A stretch of 64,000 nt of DNA. Source: Rhodanobacter sp. ANJX3 (lineage in GTDB: Bacteria > Pseudomonadota > Gammaproteobacteria > Xanthomonadales > Rhodanobacteraceae). Made by a program: the position numbers and the translations under genes. Numbering within the stretch: position 1 is the stretch's first letter; each line of letters opens with the position of its first letter. The DNA is taken from NCBI RefSeq assembly GCF_014200755.1, contig NZ_JACHCM010000005.1, positions 310,001 to 374,000 on the forward strand, given 5' to 3'. This document shows positions 18,488 to 27,861 of the stretch, in pieces. The notes under the pieces were generated by a model, which searched no databases, was not told the origin of the DNA, and saw nothing but the letters and a program-made list of their open reading frames with translations.

Positions 18488-19585
18488 TCAGGAGACGGCG
18501 CGCGATGCGCCGGCAGTGGGTTGTTGGGCCAGCAAAAGCAATCGCGCAGCGATGCGTTGCAGCGGCAGCATTTCGTTCGCGGCGCCCATCTTCCAGGCAG
18601 CCCCGGGCATGCCCCAGACTACCGACGAGGCCTCGTCCTGCACGAGCGTTGGTGCGCCTGCATCGCGAAGTTCGAGCAATCCGCGCGCGCCGTCATCGCC
18701 CATGCCGGTCAGCAACGCAGCGACCGTCGAAGCACCGACGTTCGCCGCCATGGAACGGAACAGCACATCGACGCTCGGCTTGTGACGATTGACCTGAGGA
18801 CCGTCGTGCAGCCGGCATACGTGCTTGGCGCCGTCCCAGATCACCAGCAGATGCTGGCCGCCGGGCGCGATGTAAGCATGACCAGGCTGGATCGGCTGGC
18901 CATCGCGCGCCTCGCATACCCGCATCGCGCAGCAATGGTCCATGCGCGCGGCGAACGGGCCACTGAAAGCCGCCGGAATATGCTGCGTGATGACGATCGG
19001 CGGCGCATCCGGCGGCATTGCAGCGAGCACGACGCGAATCGCTTCGGTGCCGCCGGTCGACGCGCCGATGGCGATGATCCTGCTGCCACCACGGCTTCCC
19101 GGGGTGGTCACGCGCGGCAACACCGCATCGGCCGAAAGCCTTGGCGGCACGTCCAACGTCTGCACAGCAGTGTAGGCCCTCGGTTTCGACATGGCGGCCA
19201 GCTTTACCTTGGCGCAAATGTCCTGAGCGCTTTCGGCAAAGCTGCTGGCCAGATCGCTCGATGGCTTGGTGAAGAAATCGACCGCGCCCAGTTCCAGCGC
19301 ACGCAGCGTCACTTCGGCACCACGTTCGGTCAAGGAAGAAACCATCACCACCGGCATCGGCCGCAAGCGCATGAGGTTTTCCAGGAAAGTCAGCCCGTCC
19401 ATGCGCGGCATTTCCACGTCAAGCGTGAGTACGTCGGGGTTGAGCAGCTTGATCTTGTCGCGCGCAATCAGCGGATCGGCCGCCGATCCCACCACCTCGA
19501 TACCGGGATCGGATTCGAGCATGGCCGACAGCAGTTTCCTCACCAGCGCGGAGTCGTCGACCACAAGGACGCGTACTTTTTCCAT
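18488..19585 (-). CDS. cheB: Chemotaxis response regulator protein-glutamate methylesterase
   Basis: 365 aa. Demethylates and deamidates receptors. The N-terminal receiver has the phospho-acceptor D56 in [11 protein letters not shown]. The C-terminal methylesterase has catalytic Ser in GASTGGTEA, His in QHIP and Asp in GMGDDGA. It lies 101 nt after cheD within operon 1. Confidence 0.96.
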   Translation of the reverse strand: MEKVRVLVVDDSALVRKLLSAMLESDPGIEVVGSAADPLIARDKIKLLNPDVLTLDVEMPRMDGLTFLENLMRLRPMPVVMVSSLTERGAEVTLRALELGAVDFFTKPSSDLASSFAESAQDICAKVKLAAMSKPRAYTAVQTLDVPPRLSADAVLPRVTTPGSRGGSRIIAIGASTGGTEAIRVVLAAMPPDAPPIVITQHIPAAFSGPFAARMDHCCAMRVCEARDGQPIQPGHAYIAPGGQHLLVIWDGAKHVCRLHDGPQVNRHKPSVDVLFRSMAANVGASTVAALLTGMGDDGARGLLELRDAGAPTLVQDEASSVVWGMPGAAWKMGAANEMLPLQRIAARLLLLAQQPTAGASRAVS

Positions 19586-19686
19586 TGCTGTTTTTCTCTT
19601 CTTGTATGGATGGAAACCGCCCAGGGACGGATACGAAATCCCGTTGATGCGCCATCGGCTCGTGCCGCCTGACCACCACGCTCTGG

Positions 19687-20337
19687 CTAAAACAGTTCCA
19701 CCTCTCCCTTTATCGGATCATTTGCCAAACGCTTGAGGTAATGTTCTTCCCGATTGGCTACGGCCACGTCGCGCACCGCACGCAGCTGACGCACCCGCAC
19801 GCGGCCGCTGGCGGGGAAAAACTGCACCTGACGCGGGTAGATATCGCCAAGATCCTCCGCCGCCAGCGGCAGGCTTTCCGTCGCCAGATAGCGCCTGATG
19901 AAGGCAATATTGCGCTTCCCGACGTCGGTCATCTGCGCCAGCACCCGGCCACCGCCAAAGACCTTCACCACCAGATTCTCCCGGCGTCCGCCGGCCTTGA
20001 GGATCGCGTTGATCAGTTGTTCCATGGCATCGCTGCCATATCGCGCCGCGCGCCCTACCGCCGACGACCAGCTGTCGCGTTCACCCAATGGCTCGGGCAG
20101 CATGAAATGATTCATCCCGCCGATCTGCAGATGAGAGTCGCGCACGCACGCCGAAATACATGAGCCCAGTACTGTGGAAATCATCTCTTCCTGCGCACTG
20201 ACGTAAAACTCGCCGGGCAGGACTTTTACCGTCATGCAGCTATGGGTGGGATCCCAAAACCGGCGCATATGCTCGAAGCCGGGTATCACCGGCGGCGCAG
20301 CTCTCAGCGCGGCCAGTCCGGACGCATAGTCATTCAT
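19687..20337 (-). CDS. cheD: Chemoreceptor glutamine deamidase
   Basis: 216 aa. Converts specific receptor glutamines to glutamates. The Cys/His pair is visible in [11 protein letters not shown] and GGMNHFMLP. The C-terminus GEVELF repeats the tail of the small mcp two genes downstream. Its ATG overlaps the cheR stop by 4 nt. Confidence 0.93.
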   Translation of the reverse strand: MNDYASGLAALRAAPPVIPGFEHMRRFWDPTHSCMTVKVLPGEFYVSAQEEMISTVLGSCISACVRDSHLQIGGMNHFMLPEPLGERDSWSSAVGRAARYGSDAMEQLINAILKAGGRRENLVVKVFGGGRVLAQMTDVGKRNIAFIRRYLATESLPLAAEDLGDIYPRQVQFFPASGRVRVRQLRAVRDVAVANREEHYLKRLANDPIKGEVELF

Positions 20338-21215
20338 GCCGCGCGCTTCCGGTAGACCGTTCGGCCGACCAGGTCAAACGCGTCGCTGAGGCCGTGCATC
20401 GACTCGGAATGACCGAGGAAAAGATAGCCGCCCGGACAAAGCAGTTCAGCGTAGCGCTCGAACAGTTTCTGCTTGGTCGGCTTGTCGAAATAGATCACCA
20501 CGTTGCGGCAGAAAATAGCGTCGAACGGACCGCGCATGGGCCATACATGCAGCAGGTTCAACGGTTCGATGCTGACCAGCTCGCGCAAACGCGGGTGGAT
20601 ACGCGCGAAACCCTGGTAGCTTCCCTCGCCGCGCAGAAACCAGCGTCGGCGACGTGCCTCGGAAACGCCACCAAGACGATCGAGCATATATTCGCCCTGA
20701 CGCGCGGCTTCAAGCGCCTGCGGCGAAAGATCGGTCGCCAGAATGCGCGCATCCAGCGACTTGCCGCTTTGCTCCAAGGCCTCCGCCAGCACCATCGCCA
20801 AGGCGTAGGGCTCTTCGCCGGTGGAGCAGCCGGCCGACCAGATTCGCAGCCTCTCGCCGTTACGCTTCGCGTCGAGCCAGCGCGGCAACAGCTCGTCGAC
20901 CAGTAAATCGTAGTGATGCATTTCGCGGAAGAACGATGTGACGTTGGTGCTGATCGCACTGGCCAGCTCGCCCAGTTCGCTATGCGGATCGTTACGCAGC
21001 AGTTCGACGTAGGCATCGAATCCCCGCAGTTGAAGCGCCCGAAGCCTGCGTCCGAGTCGGCCTTGAACTAGCTGGCGCTTATGCTCCCCCAGCACGATGC
21101 CGCAATGCTGGTAGACGAAGCTGCAGATAAACGCAAAGTCCTCGTCAGCCAGCACGAAACCAAAGGCTGCAGTCGACGTCAAGCTGGCATTCTCGGGCGT
21201 CGGGCGAGCGGACAT
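20334..21215 (-). CDS. cheR: Chemotaxis protein methyltransferase
   Basis: 293 aa from ATG 21215, with GGAG upstream. SAM-dependent methylation of receptor glutamates. The motif IWSAGCSTGEEPYALAM near residue 122 is the SAM-binding site, and FCRNVVIYF lies in the last third. The longer open frame runs into the preceding mcp and is rejected. Start and mcp stop are 4 nt apart, suggesting translational coupling. The partner receptor carries a WxxF tail that could tether this enzyme. Confidence 0.94.
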   Translation of the reverse strand: MSARPTPENASLTSTAAFGFVLADEDFAFICSFVYQHCGIVLGEHKRQLVQGRLGRRLRALQLRGFDAYVELLRNDPHSELGELASAISTNVTSFFREMHHYDLLVDELLPRWLDAKRNGERLRIWSAGCSTGEEPYALAMVLAEALEQSGKSLDARILATDLSPQALEAARQGEYMLDRLGGVSEARRRRWFLRGEGSYQGFARIHPRLRELVSIEPLNLLHVWPMRGPFDAIFCRNVVIYFDKPTKQKLFERYAELLCPGGYLFLGHSESMHGLSDAFDLVGRTVYRKRAA

Positions 21216-21219
21216 AAGA

Positions 21220-22944
21220 TCAGAACTCCTTCCATGCTCCGCTGTCGGCGGTTTCCGCGGCGCGCGGCGCTTGGGCACGGGGTGCGGCTGTCTTGCGCAC
21301 GGCCGCGAATACCGCCTGAGTTTCGATCTCAGCCACCTTGCTCTCCACGCGCGGGGCGACTGCAGCCGCGTCGTTATCGCCCACAACCCGGAAGAAGCCG
21401 ACCTGACGCGTCAGTTCGCTCGCCTGCTCGTGCATGGCACGCGCGGCGGCCGACGCCTCCTCCACCAGTGCGGCGTTCTGCTGTGTCATTTCATCCATCT
21501 GCGACACGGCGTTGTTGACCTGGTCGATACCGGCCGACTGTTCCTGGCTCGCAGCGGCGATCTCGGCAACGATGTCGGTCACTTTCTTCACGCTGTCGAC
21601 AATCTCCGCGAGCGCCTTGCCTGACTGATCCACTAGCGCTGTGCCGGTGTGCACCTTGTCGGCGCTGTCGTTGATCAGCAGCTTGATTTCCTTGGCGGCG
21701 CTGGCGCTGCGCTGTGCCAGGTTGCGTACCTCGGTGGCCACTACCGCAAAGCCACGACCCTGTTCGCCGGCGCGAGCGGCTTCCACGGCCGCGTTGAGCG
21801 CGAGCAGGTTGGTCTGGAAAGCGATCTCGTCGATCAGGCTCACGATGTCGGAAATCTTGCGGCTGGAACTGTTGATCTCGCGCATGGCGGTGACCGCCTG
21901 CGATACCACCTCACCGCCCCGCTCGGCCTGTTCGCGGGCACCGCGTGCGAGCTGATTGGCGTGACTGGCGTTTTCGGCGTTCTGCTTGACGGTGGAGGTC
22001 ATCTCCTCCATCGACGACGCCGTTTCCTCGAGGCTCGACGCCTGCTCCTGCGTGCGCTGGCTGAGATCGTCATTGCCGCGAGCGATCTGCTGCGCCGCCG
22101 TGCTGACTTCATCGGAACCGTGACGGACGTCGTTAACAATATCCACCAGGCGCATGTCCATGGCACGCAGGCCGGCCAGCAGACGCGACAGCTCGTCGGT
22201 ACCGCGCACCTGGATATCGTGCCCGAGCTTGCCCTCGGCTATTTCACCGGCCAGCCTGGTCGCGTAGTTCAACGTATTGACAATGGAACGCACCAGAATG
22301 ACCGAGCTCACCAGCGCAAACAGCAGACCGATCAGCAGAGCGGCCATGGTGATCATGCGGACGCGCTGATAGCTGCTCACCTGCGCCTGGAAAATCGCCG
22401 CGGCCTCGACGCGCTGCGCTTCCATCAGCTTCGCCAGCGCCTGCTGACGCTGCATCACCAGCGGGCGCATCTCCATCTGCAGCAAATCCTGCGCCGACGG
22501 GTCGTTCTGCTTCAGCGCATCGACAACATCGCTCTTGGCTTGGGCCATGTCCTTGTCGGTGGATTCATACTCCTTTAATGCCGCGGCCACCGCCGGACTC
22601 TTCGGCTGCAGCGAGAACCGCTTCATCAGGTCGGTCCCTTCGTTCTCGAGACGATCGTAATCCGTCAGCTTCTGCTTAATCTGCTCCGGCTTGCCGACCA
22701 GGTTAGCGGCCTCACCAAGCGCGATGAAACACTGCAGCGCGCTGGTCCCTATGTGGGCCACCATCAGCGTCGGCGCCATCTCACCTTCGTAGATCTGTCG
22801 CGTGCCGTCGTTCTGTCGCGCCATCGATCCGAGGCCGATGGCCGCGCCGGCCAGCAGCATAAAGCTGAGCAAGGCAACCAGCCCGTAGAGGCGCGCACGC
22901 ACGCTACGCAGGGAAAACTTCAGTAGAAACGAGGGCATTCTCAT
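21220..22944 (-). CDS. Methyl-accepting chemotaxis protein, transmembrane
   Basis: 574 aa. TM1 covers about residues 20-40, a four-helix-bundle type ligand domain of about 150 residues follows, then TM2 near 192-214 and a HAMP domain. The signalling hairpin tip is [23 protein letters not shown]. The tail AWKEF has the W-x-x-F form of the CheR/CheB tethering pentapeptide. ATG 22944 has GGAG six bases upstream; an in-frame TTG lies four codons earlier. The ligand is unknown. Confidence 0.93.
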   Translation of the reverse strand: MRMPSFLLKFSLRSVRARLYGLVALLSFMLLAGAAIGLGSMARQNDGTRQIYEGEMAPTLMVAHIGTSALQCFIALGEAANLVGKPEQIKQKLTDYDRLENEGTDLMKRFSLQPKSPAVAAALKEYESTDKDMAQAKSDVVDALKQNDPSAQDLLQMEMRPLVMQRQQALAKLMEAQRVEAAAIFQAQVSSYQRVRMITMAALLIGLLFALVSSVILVRSIVNTLNYATRLAGEIAEGKLGHDIQVRGTDELSRLLAGLRAMDMRLVDIVNDVRHGSDEVSTAAQQIARGNDDLSQRTQEQASSLEETASSMEEMTSTVKQNAENASHANQLARGAREQAERGGEVVSQAVTAMREINSSSRKISDIVSLIDEIAFQTNLLALNAAVEAARAGEQGRGFAVVATEVRNLAQRSASAAKEIKLLINDSADKVHTGTALVDQSGKALAEIVDSVKKVTDIVAEIAAASQEQSAGIDQVNNAVSQMDEMTQQNAALVEEASAAARAMHEQASELTRQVGFFRVVGDNDAAAVAPRVESKVAEIETQAVFAAVRKTAAPRAQAPRAAETADSGAWKEF

Positions 22945-22956
22945 TCTTAACTCCAA

Positions 22957-23463
22957 TCAGGCCACAGCCTTCACATCGCCAACCGCGTTAAGCGCGGTAT
23001 CCAGTAGCTGCACGTCCTGCGGCTGCAATAATTTGTCGGCGTCGAGCAGCAAGACCATCCGCTCGCCGATCGAGGTCAGACCCTTCAGGTATTCGGTGTC
23101 GACCGCCGTGCCCATGTCGGGTACAGGACGCAGGTGCGTGTCTTCAATGTCGAGCACATCGGATACCGCATCGACGACGATGCCGAACAGCCTGCTGGCG
23201 ACCGTGATGATCACCGTCACCGTGGTGGCGTTGTATGCCTCGCGACTCAGGCCGAAGCGCAGCCGCAGATCGAGCACCGGCACGATCGCACCGCGCAAAT
23301 TGAGCACGCCCAGCACGTACTGCGGAGCCTGCGGGATGCGTGTCACCGGCGTCCAGCCGCGGATCTCGCGCACGGCCAGGATGTCGATGCCGTATTCCTC
23401 CTCGGCAAGATTGACGGTGAGGTACTGCGTAGTGGTATTGGTGTCGGAAATTGACTGACTCAT
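22957..23463 (-). CDS. cheW: Chemotaxis coupling protein
   Basis: 168 aa, a single CheW SH3-like domain that links receptors to CheA. The conserved core VLGVLNLRGAIVPVLDLR lies near residues 50-67. ATG 23463 with GGAA upstream is preferred to an in-frame TTG. The mcp start lies 12 nt past its stop. Confidence 0.93.
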   Translation of the reverse strand: MSQSISDTNTTTQYLTVNLAEEEYGIDILAVREIRGWTPVTRIPQAPQYVLGVLNLRGAIVPVLDLRLRFGLSREAYNATTVTVIITVASRLFGIVVDAVSDVLDIEDTHLRPVPDMGTAVDTEYLKGLTSIGERMVLLLDADKLLQPQDVQLLDTALNAVGDVKAVA

Positions 23464-23551
23464 GGGCATTCCAGATAACAAAGGTCAGGCGCTGGGTAAT
23501 GTATCGACCGGTACGAAGCGGGCTTGAGCGGGGATCGGTAGATCGGCCGTA

Positions 23552-25543
23552 TTACGCCGCTCGACGTCGGGACTGCATGCGCGCTAGTCCGGCGACATCG
23601 ATGATCAATGCCACCGATCCATCGGCCAGAATGGTCGCGCCGGAAATACCTTCGATGCGGCGATAGTTAGCCTCAAGCGACTTGACCACCGCCTGCTGCT
23701 GGCCGATCAGGCCGTCGATGAACAGGCCTACCCGACCGCCGTCCGCTTCGACCACGATCACCAGACCATCCTCGATCCGCTGTTTCGCACCGACGCAACC
23801 AAAATGCTCATGCAGACGAACGATCGGCAGGTAGGCGTCGCGAAAGCGGAACAGTTCACCGCCGCCGATCACGCTGCGCACGGCATCCGCTTTCAGCTGT
23901 ACCGATTCGACGATCGATACCAGCGGCACGATGTAGCACTCCTCGCCTACCGCCGCGCTCAAACCGTCGATGATGGCCAGCGTCAGCGGCAGCGTGATGG
24001 TGAAGGTCGTACCGTGGCCCGGACGACTCGCGATGGCGACGCTGCCGCCCAGATCCACCACGTTGCGGCGTACCACGTCCATGCCCACGCCACGTCCCGA
24101 CAAATCGGTGGTGGTGGCTGCCGTGGAAAAGCCGGGCTGAAAAATCAGCTCGTTGACAGCATCGTCGGACAGATTGTCAGCGGACGAAATCAGACCTTTC
24201 TGCATGGCTTTGGTCACGATGGCGTCGCGGTTGAGACCGGCACCATCGTCGACGATTTCCACCACGATCGAACCGCCGCGGTGAAACGCCTCCAGTCGCA
24301 GCGTACCGCTTTCCTGCTTGCCAGCCGCGCGGCGTTTTTCCGGCGTTTCCAAGCCGTGATCGATGGCGTTGCGCACCAGATGCACCAGCGGGTCGCCGAT
24401 TTTTTCGAGCACGGTTTTGTCCAGCTCGGTGTGCTCGCCCACCATGTCCAGCTTCACCTGCTTGCCCAGTTTTTGGCTCAGATCGCGCACCAGTCGCGGA
24501 AAGCGGTTGAAGACCGAGCCGATCGGCAGCATGCGTATACCCATCACGCTTTCCTGCAGCGTGCGGGTGTGTCGGGCCAGCTGCGCCAGGCCTTGCTGCA
24601 GCAGCGCGAGTCGAGTGGAATCGAAATCTTCGCGGAACTGATCGAGCATCGCCTGCGTAATCACCAATTCGCCGACGAGGTCGATCAGGCTGTCGATCTT
24701 GTCGATGCCGACGCGAACCGAGCCGGCATCGTTGCTGCTGGCCGGCGTATTTTTCGGCGCGCCGCTCGGCATCGTCGGCGCGGGTGCCACATCGATATCT
24801 TTGGCCGGCAGCGTCGGCTCGACCGAACTTGCCGCGGCGCTCATGGGTTCGATGCGCAGATCGCATTCGCCCTCGACCCAGTCGAACACCGCCGCAATGG
24901 CGTCCCGGCCCGCCGTGCCGGTCAGCTCGAGACGCCAGCCCAGATAACATTCGGACGGCTCGAGTGCGTTCAGTGCGGGCACGCGATCGAGCTGCGCTTC
25001 GACCGACAGCGAGCCCAATTCGGCCAGTTCGCCGAACAGGCGCAGGGGATCGTTGCCACCGGCCAGCATGCCGGCGTGCGGCCGAAACTCGATGATCCAT
25101 CCATTGGCCGTCGACGCGGCGGCAGCGGTTGGTCCCGGCACGGCCGAAGCGGTGCGGCCGACGGCCGCTGCCAATTGCCGGCGAAGATCGTCACTTTCCG
25201 CATTGGCCAGCGGCTGCCCGGTCTGGGCGCGATCGAACATGCCGCGCAGGCAATCCACGGTGCGCAGCAGCAGTTCGATGATCGGCCCGTCGATCGCCCG
25301 ACGCCCGTCGCGCAACTCGTCGAGCAGCGATTCGGCCTCATGGGTGAACGCGGCCATATCCGGAAAGCCGAAGGTTGCCGCACCCCCTTTGATCGAATGC
25401 GCCGCGCGAAAAATGCGGTGTATCAGCTCCGCATCGACGGCGCCCTGATCCAGCGCGAGCAGCGACGCTTCCATGGCCTCGAGACCTTCCAGGCTTTCTT
25501 CAAAGAAGACTTGGTGGAACTGCTCCAGACTGACCATGCTCAT
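23552..25543 (-). CDS. cheA: Chemotaxis histidine kinase, operon 1
   Basis: 663 aa. Domain order: Hpt with phospho-acceptor H49 (FRAAHSIKGGAATFG), a linker/P2-like region to about residue 275, dimerisation helices, HATPase (N box HLVRNAIDHGLE, G1 VDDGAGL, G2 GRGVGMDVV) and a C-terminal CheW-like domain. It is a paralogue of the CheA at 31863-33872 but of clearly different sequence. Good GGAG site before ATG 25543. It should phosphorylate the adjacent CheY and CheB. Confidence 0.95.
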   Translation of the reverse strand: MSMVSLEQFHQVFFEESLEGLEAMEASLLALDQGAVDAELIHRIFRAAHSIKGGAATFGFPDMAAFTHEAESLLDELRDGRRAIDGPIIELLLRTVDCLRGMFDRAQTGQPLANAESDDLRRQLAAAVGRTASAVPGPTAAAASTANGWIIEFRPHAGMLAGGNDPLRLFGELAELGSLSVEAQLDRVPALNALEPSECYLGWRLELTGTAGRDAIAAVFDWVEGECDLRIEPMSAAASSVEPTLPAKDIDVAPAPTMPSGAPKNTPASSNDAGSVRVGIDKIDSLIDLVGELVITQAMLDQFREDFDSTRLALLQQGLAQLARHTRTLQESVMGIRMLPIGSVFNRFPRLVRDLSQKLGKQVKLDMVGEHTELDKTVLEKIGDPLVHLVRNAIDHGLETPEKRRAAGKQESGTLRLEAFHRGGSIVVEIVDDGAGLNRDAIVTKAMQKGLISSADNLSDDAVNELIFQPGFSTAATTTDLSGRGVGMDVVRRNVVDLGGSVAIASRPGHGTTFTITLPLTLAIIDGLSAAVGEECYIVPLVSIVESVQLKADAVRSVIGGGELFRFRDAYLPIVRLHEHFGCVGAKQRIEDGLVIVVEADGGRVGLFIDGLIGQQQAVVKSLEANYRRIEGISGATILADGSVALIIDVAGLARMQSRRRAA

Positions 25544-25555
25544 GGCGTTCTCCGC

Positions 25556-25918
25556 TCAGCCGAGAACGCGACGAACGGTCGCCAGCAGCTGCTCGGGATC
25601 GAACGGTTTGACCAGCCAGCCAGTCGCGCCGGCGGCCTTGCCTTCCATTTTCTTTTCAGGCGTCGATTCGGTCGTCAGCATCAGGATCGGCACGCCCTTG
25701 TAGTCAGGCTGCGTGCGTAACTCCCGCACCATGCTGAGGCCGTCCATCACCGGCATATTGACGTCGGCCAGCACCAGATCGAAGCGCGCGCCGCGCGCCG
25801 CATCCAGCGCAAGCTGCCCGTTCTCCGCCTCGCTCACCTCATGTCCGGCCCCACGCAGGGTAAATGCCACCATGCCGCGCATCGAAGCCGAATCGTCTAC
25901 CGCAAGAATCTTTGCCAT
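25556..25918 (-). CDS. cheY: Single-domain response regulator, CheY type
   Basis: 120 aa with acidic pair D8-D9, phospho-acceptor D52 (LADVNMP), the conserved Thr in MLTTEST and Lys in VKPFD. It lies between the STAS gene and cheA in operon 1, so it is the likely partner of that kinase. Output could be the motor, or the STAS protein beside it. Confidence 0.93.
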   Translation of the reverse strand: MAKILAVDDSASMRGMVAFTLRGAGHEVSEAENGQLALDAARGARFDLVLADVNMPVMDGLSMVRELRTQPDYKGVPILMLTTESTPEKKMEGKAAGATGWLVKPFDPEQLLATVRRVLG

Positions 25919-25933
25919 CGTCTTTCCTCAAGT

Positions 25934-26245
25934 TCAGGCTGGCATCGCAGCCGGTAATACCAGGGCCTGGGTCAGGCCAAGCCGTTCTGCCGCCTCGCGC
26001 AGCGGCGCGCTCACGTTGGCCCAGGCGACATGCTCGCCACGCGTCTGCGCATCGCGATGAACCGCCACCAGCAGCTGCAACGCCGCCGTGTCGACACGCG
26101 TCACAGCCGCCGCATCGAGCGTGCTCGACGGCGTGGCCAGGCACTGCTCGCGCAGCGCCGGGAGTTCCGCCATACGGCAATCGGCGGGTAGTTCGATCGT
26201 CGCCGTCGGACAGTCTGCCGCACCGCTTCTACTGCTCTTGCCCAC
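25934..26245 (-). CDS. STAS-domain protein, first gene of chemotaxis operon 1
   Basis: 103 aa. The STAS fold has the phospho-loop VDTAALQLLVAV near residues 51-62 (Thr in place of the common Ser). GTG start at 26245, with GAGG eight bases upstream. It follows the sigma-28 promoter at 26282-26308 and heads the operon. Together with the STAS gene at the far end, two such proteins bracket the operon. Confidence 0.82.
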   Translation of the reverse strand: MGKSSRSGAADCPTATIELPADCRMAELPALREQCLATPSSTLDAAAVTRVDTAALQLLVAVHRDAQTRGEHVAWANVSAPLREAAERLGLTQALVLPAAMPA

Positions 26246-26281
26246 GCGCTTAACCTCGCCGAATATGTCTGTGCGTTGGAC

Positions 26282-26308
26282 TTATCGGCCGGCACGGCCA
26301 CAGCTTTA
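26282..26308 (-). promoter_or_regulatory. Consensus sigma-28 promoter of chemotaxis operon 1
   Basis: On the minus strand TAAA (26308-26305), 15 nt, then GCCGATAA (26289-26282): an exact match to the FliA consensus. The start of transcription falls near 26275, about 30 nt before the STAS start codon. Confidence 0.9.
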
Positions 26309-26341
26309 GGATCGATCCACGCGCATGGCCGGCGACCAAAC

Positions 26342-26368
26342 TCAAGTTCTTGCTAAATCGGCCGATAT
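26342..26368 (+). promoter_or_regulatory. Sigma-28 promoter for the fliK-like / fhlB pair
   Basis: TCAAGTT (26342-26348) and GCCGATAT (26361-26368) are separated by the proper spacing (TCAA-N15-GCCGATAT). It lies only 33 bp from the opposing sigma-28 promoter, forming a divergent FliA control region. Confidence 0.75.
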
Positions 26369-26425
26369 TTCCTGACGATCGCGGGGAGAAGAAACTTGAC
26401 GCGATCACTGGCGGAGGAGCCGCGC

Positions 26426-27568
26426 GTGATCATTCAACCAACTAGCGTCGCCGCACTGACCTGGCTCGGTGCCGCTGCCGGTGCCAGCGCCGAAGGTTGG
26501 CGCATGGGCAACGTGCTGTCCGCGCGTCCACTGGGTTTCAACGACCAGGGTTTGCTCGTCTTGCAAATCGGCGCGCTGACCGTCGAAGCCGAGGCGCCCG
26601 GCACTCAGCTACCGTCGCAGTTTCAGGTTCGGGTACTGAGCCTGGGGCCGCAGCCGCTGCTGGAGATCATCGGGGCGCAAGCCGCTGCGGATACCAGCGT
26701 CAATCAGGCCATGCGCGAGCGACTGCCGCAGCAGAACGGCTACGCTCCGCTCTTGGCCACGGTTTCCGCATTGGCACAATGGCCGGTGCTGCGTCAGCTT
26801 CCCACCTATGTGCGCAATGCGCTGGCGCTGCTCGAACACAGCATGAGCACGACGGACGAATTGGCCACCGGCGATGGGCTGCGTCGCGCGATCGAACGCA
26901 GCGGGCTGTTTCTGGAATCGCAGCTCGTCCAACCTGGTGGCGATGAGGCGAGCACCGGCCAGGGCGACTGGAAGGGTGCGCTGCTGCGCTTGCTCGACGC
27001 TTTGAACAATCAACCCGCGCTGCGCGACGATAGCGCCGGCAGCGTCGCACCGCCGCTGCAGTCGCGCGGGATGACGCCACAAGGCCGTCTGACCCTGCCG
27101 CCCGAACTGGCCGACAACAGCGAGGCCGCCAGTTTCCTCCCGCGGCTGCGCACCGATGTACAGGCCGCGCTGGCCAGGCTGGAAGTGGCGCAACTGGAGG
27201 CCAGCAAAGTACCGGCCTGGATGATCGAGATTCCGGTGCAGGGTGAGCAAGGTGCCGACGTTCTTCAGATAAGGCTGGAGCAGCACGACGGCGACAGCGA
27301 ACAACGCCAGCACTGGACGCTCGGCTTCGCTCTCGATCTGCCGTCGCTGGGTCCGGTCCAGGGCGAACTCGTGCTGCGCGGCCTGCATCTGTCCGTTCGA
27401 CTGTGGGCCCTGCTGCGCGAGAGCACCGCGCGGCTGGAGCAGCAGTTCGACAACCTGCGTGCGGCGCTCGCCGTCAGCGGCCTGAGCCTGGATCAGTTGA
27501 GCTGCCAGACCGGCCTGCCTCAGGCAGAAGCCAGCCGAAGCGCCGTGTTTCTCAAGGCCACCGCATGA
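26426..27568 (+). CDS. FliK-like hook-length control protein (second copy)
   Basis: About 380 aa. The C-terminal region (residues about 250-360: WMIEIPVQGEQGADVLQIRL, then VQGELVLRGLHLSVRLWALL) has the layout of the FliK/Flg_hook export-switch domain. The N-terminal part is unlike the main FliK at 45956-47230. Two starts are possible: GTG 26426 with GGAGGAG six bases upstream (chosen), or TTG 26396 with GGGGAG. The last codons overlap the start of fhlB (ATGA), so the two are coupled. It may set a second length or specificity step in flagellar export. Confidence 0.75.
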   Translation: MIIQPTSVAALTWLGAAAGASAEGWRMGNVLSARPLGFNDQGLLVLQIGALTVEAEAPGTQLPSQFQVRVLSLGPQPLLEIIGAQAAADTSVNQAMRERLPQQNGYAPLLATVSALAQWPVLRQLPTYVRNALALLEHSMSTTDELATGDGLRRAIERSGLFLESQLVQPGGDEASTGQGDWKGALLRLLDALNNQPALRDDSAGSVAPPLQSRGMTPQGRLTLPPELADNSEAASFLPRLRTDVQAALARLEVAQLEASKVPAWMIEIPVQGEQGADVLQIRLEQHDGDSEQRQHWTLGFALDLPSLGPVQGELVLRGLHLSVRLWALLRESTARLEQQFDNLRAALAVSGLSLDQLSCQTGLPQAEASRSAVFLKATA

Positions 27569-27837
27569 ATCAGCGGCTGCTACCGTCGCCGCAACGCAAG
27601 GTCGTGCTTCGCCTGTCCAGCGGCACCGAGGCATCCCCGATACCGCCAAGCCTCAATGCGGATGAATTGGAGACATTGCTCGAGCGCGCCCGCGCGCTGG
27701 GTTTGCCCTTGCACCATGACGGCCAGATCGCCGCCTTGCTGACCTCGCTGCGCATGAGCAAGGACGTGCCGCCGCTGCTCTATAACGCGGCGGCAGCAGT
27801 GCTGGCGAGCGTGTATGCCGCATCCACCGAAGGCTGA
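27565..27837 (+). CDS. FhlB: stand-alone FlhB C-terminal-domain-like protein
   Basis: 90 aa. It aligns by eye with the end of FlhB in this window (ARALGLPLHHDGQIAALLTS against AAAHRIPLVEAPPLARALYA, and VPPLLYNAAAAVLASVYA against IPSALYVAVAQILAYVYQ). The autocleavage motif NPTH is replaced by SPIP, so it resembles the post-cleavage fragment. Related EscU/YscU/HrcU-family small proteins can substitute for the cleaved FlhB fragment in export switching. Overlaps the upstream fliK-like gene by 4 nt and is convergent with the DUF2802 gene. Confidence 0.85.
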   Translation: MNQRLLPSPQRKVVLRLSSGTEASPIPPSLNADELETLLERARALGLPLHHDGQIAALLTSLRMSKDVPPLLYNAAAAVLASVYAASTEG

Positions 27838-27861
27838 GACTCGGTATGGCTGGCTCCGCCG

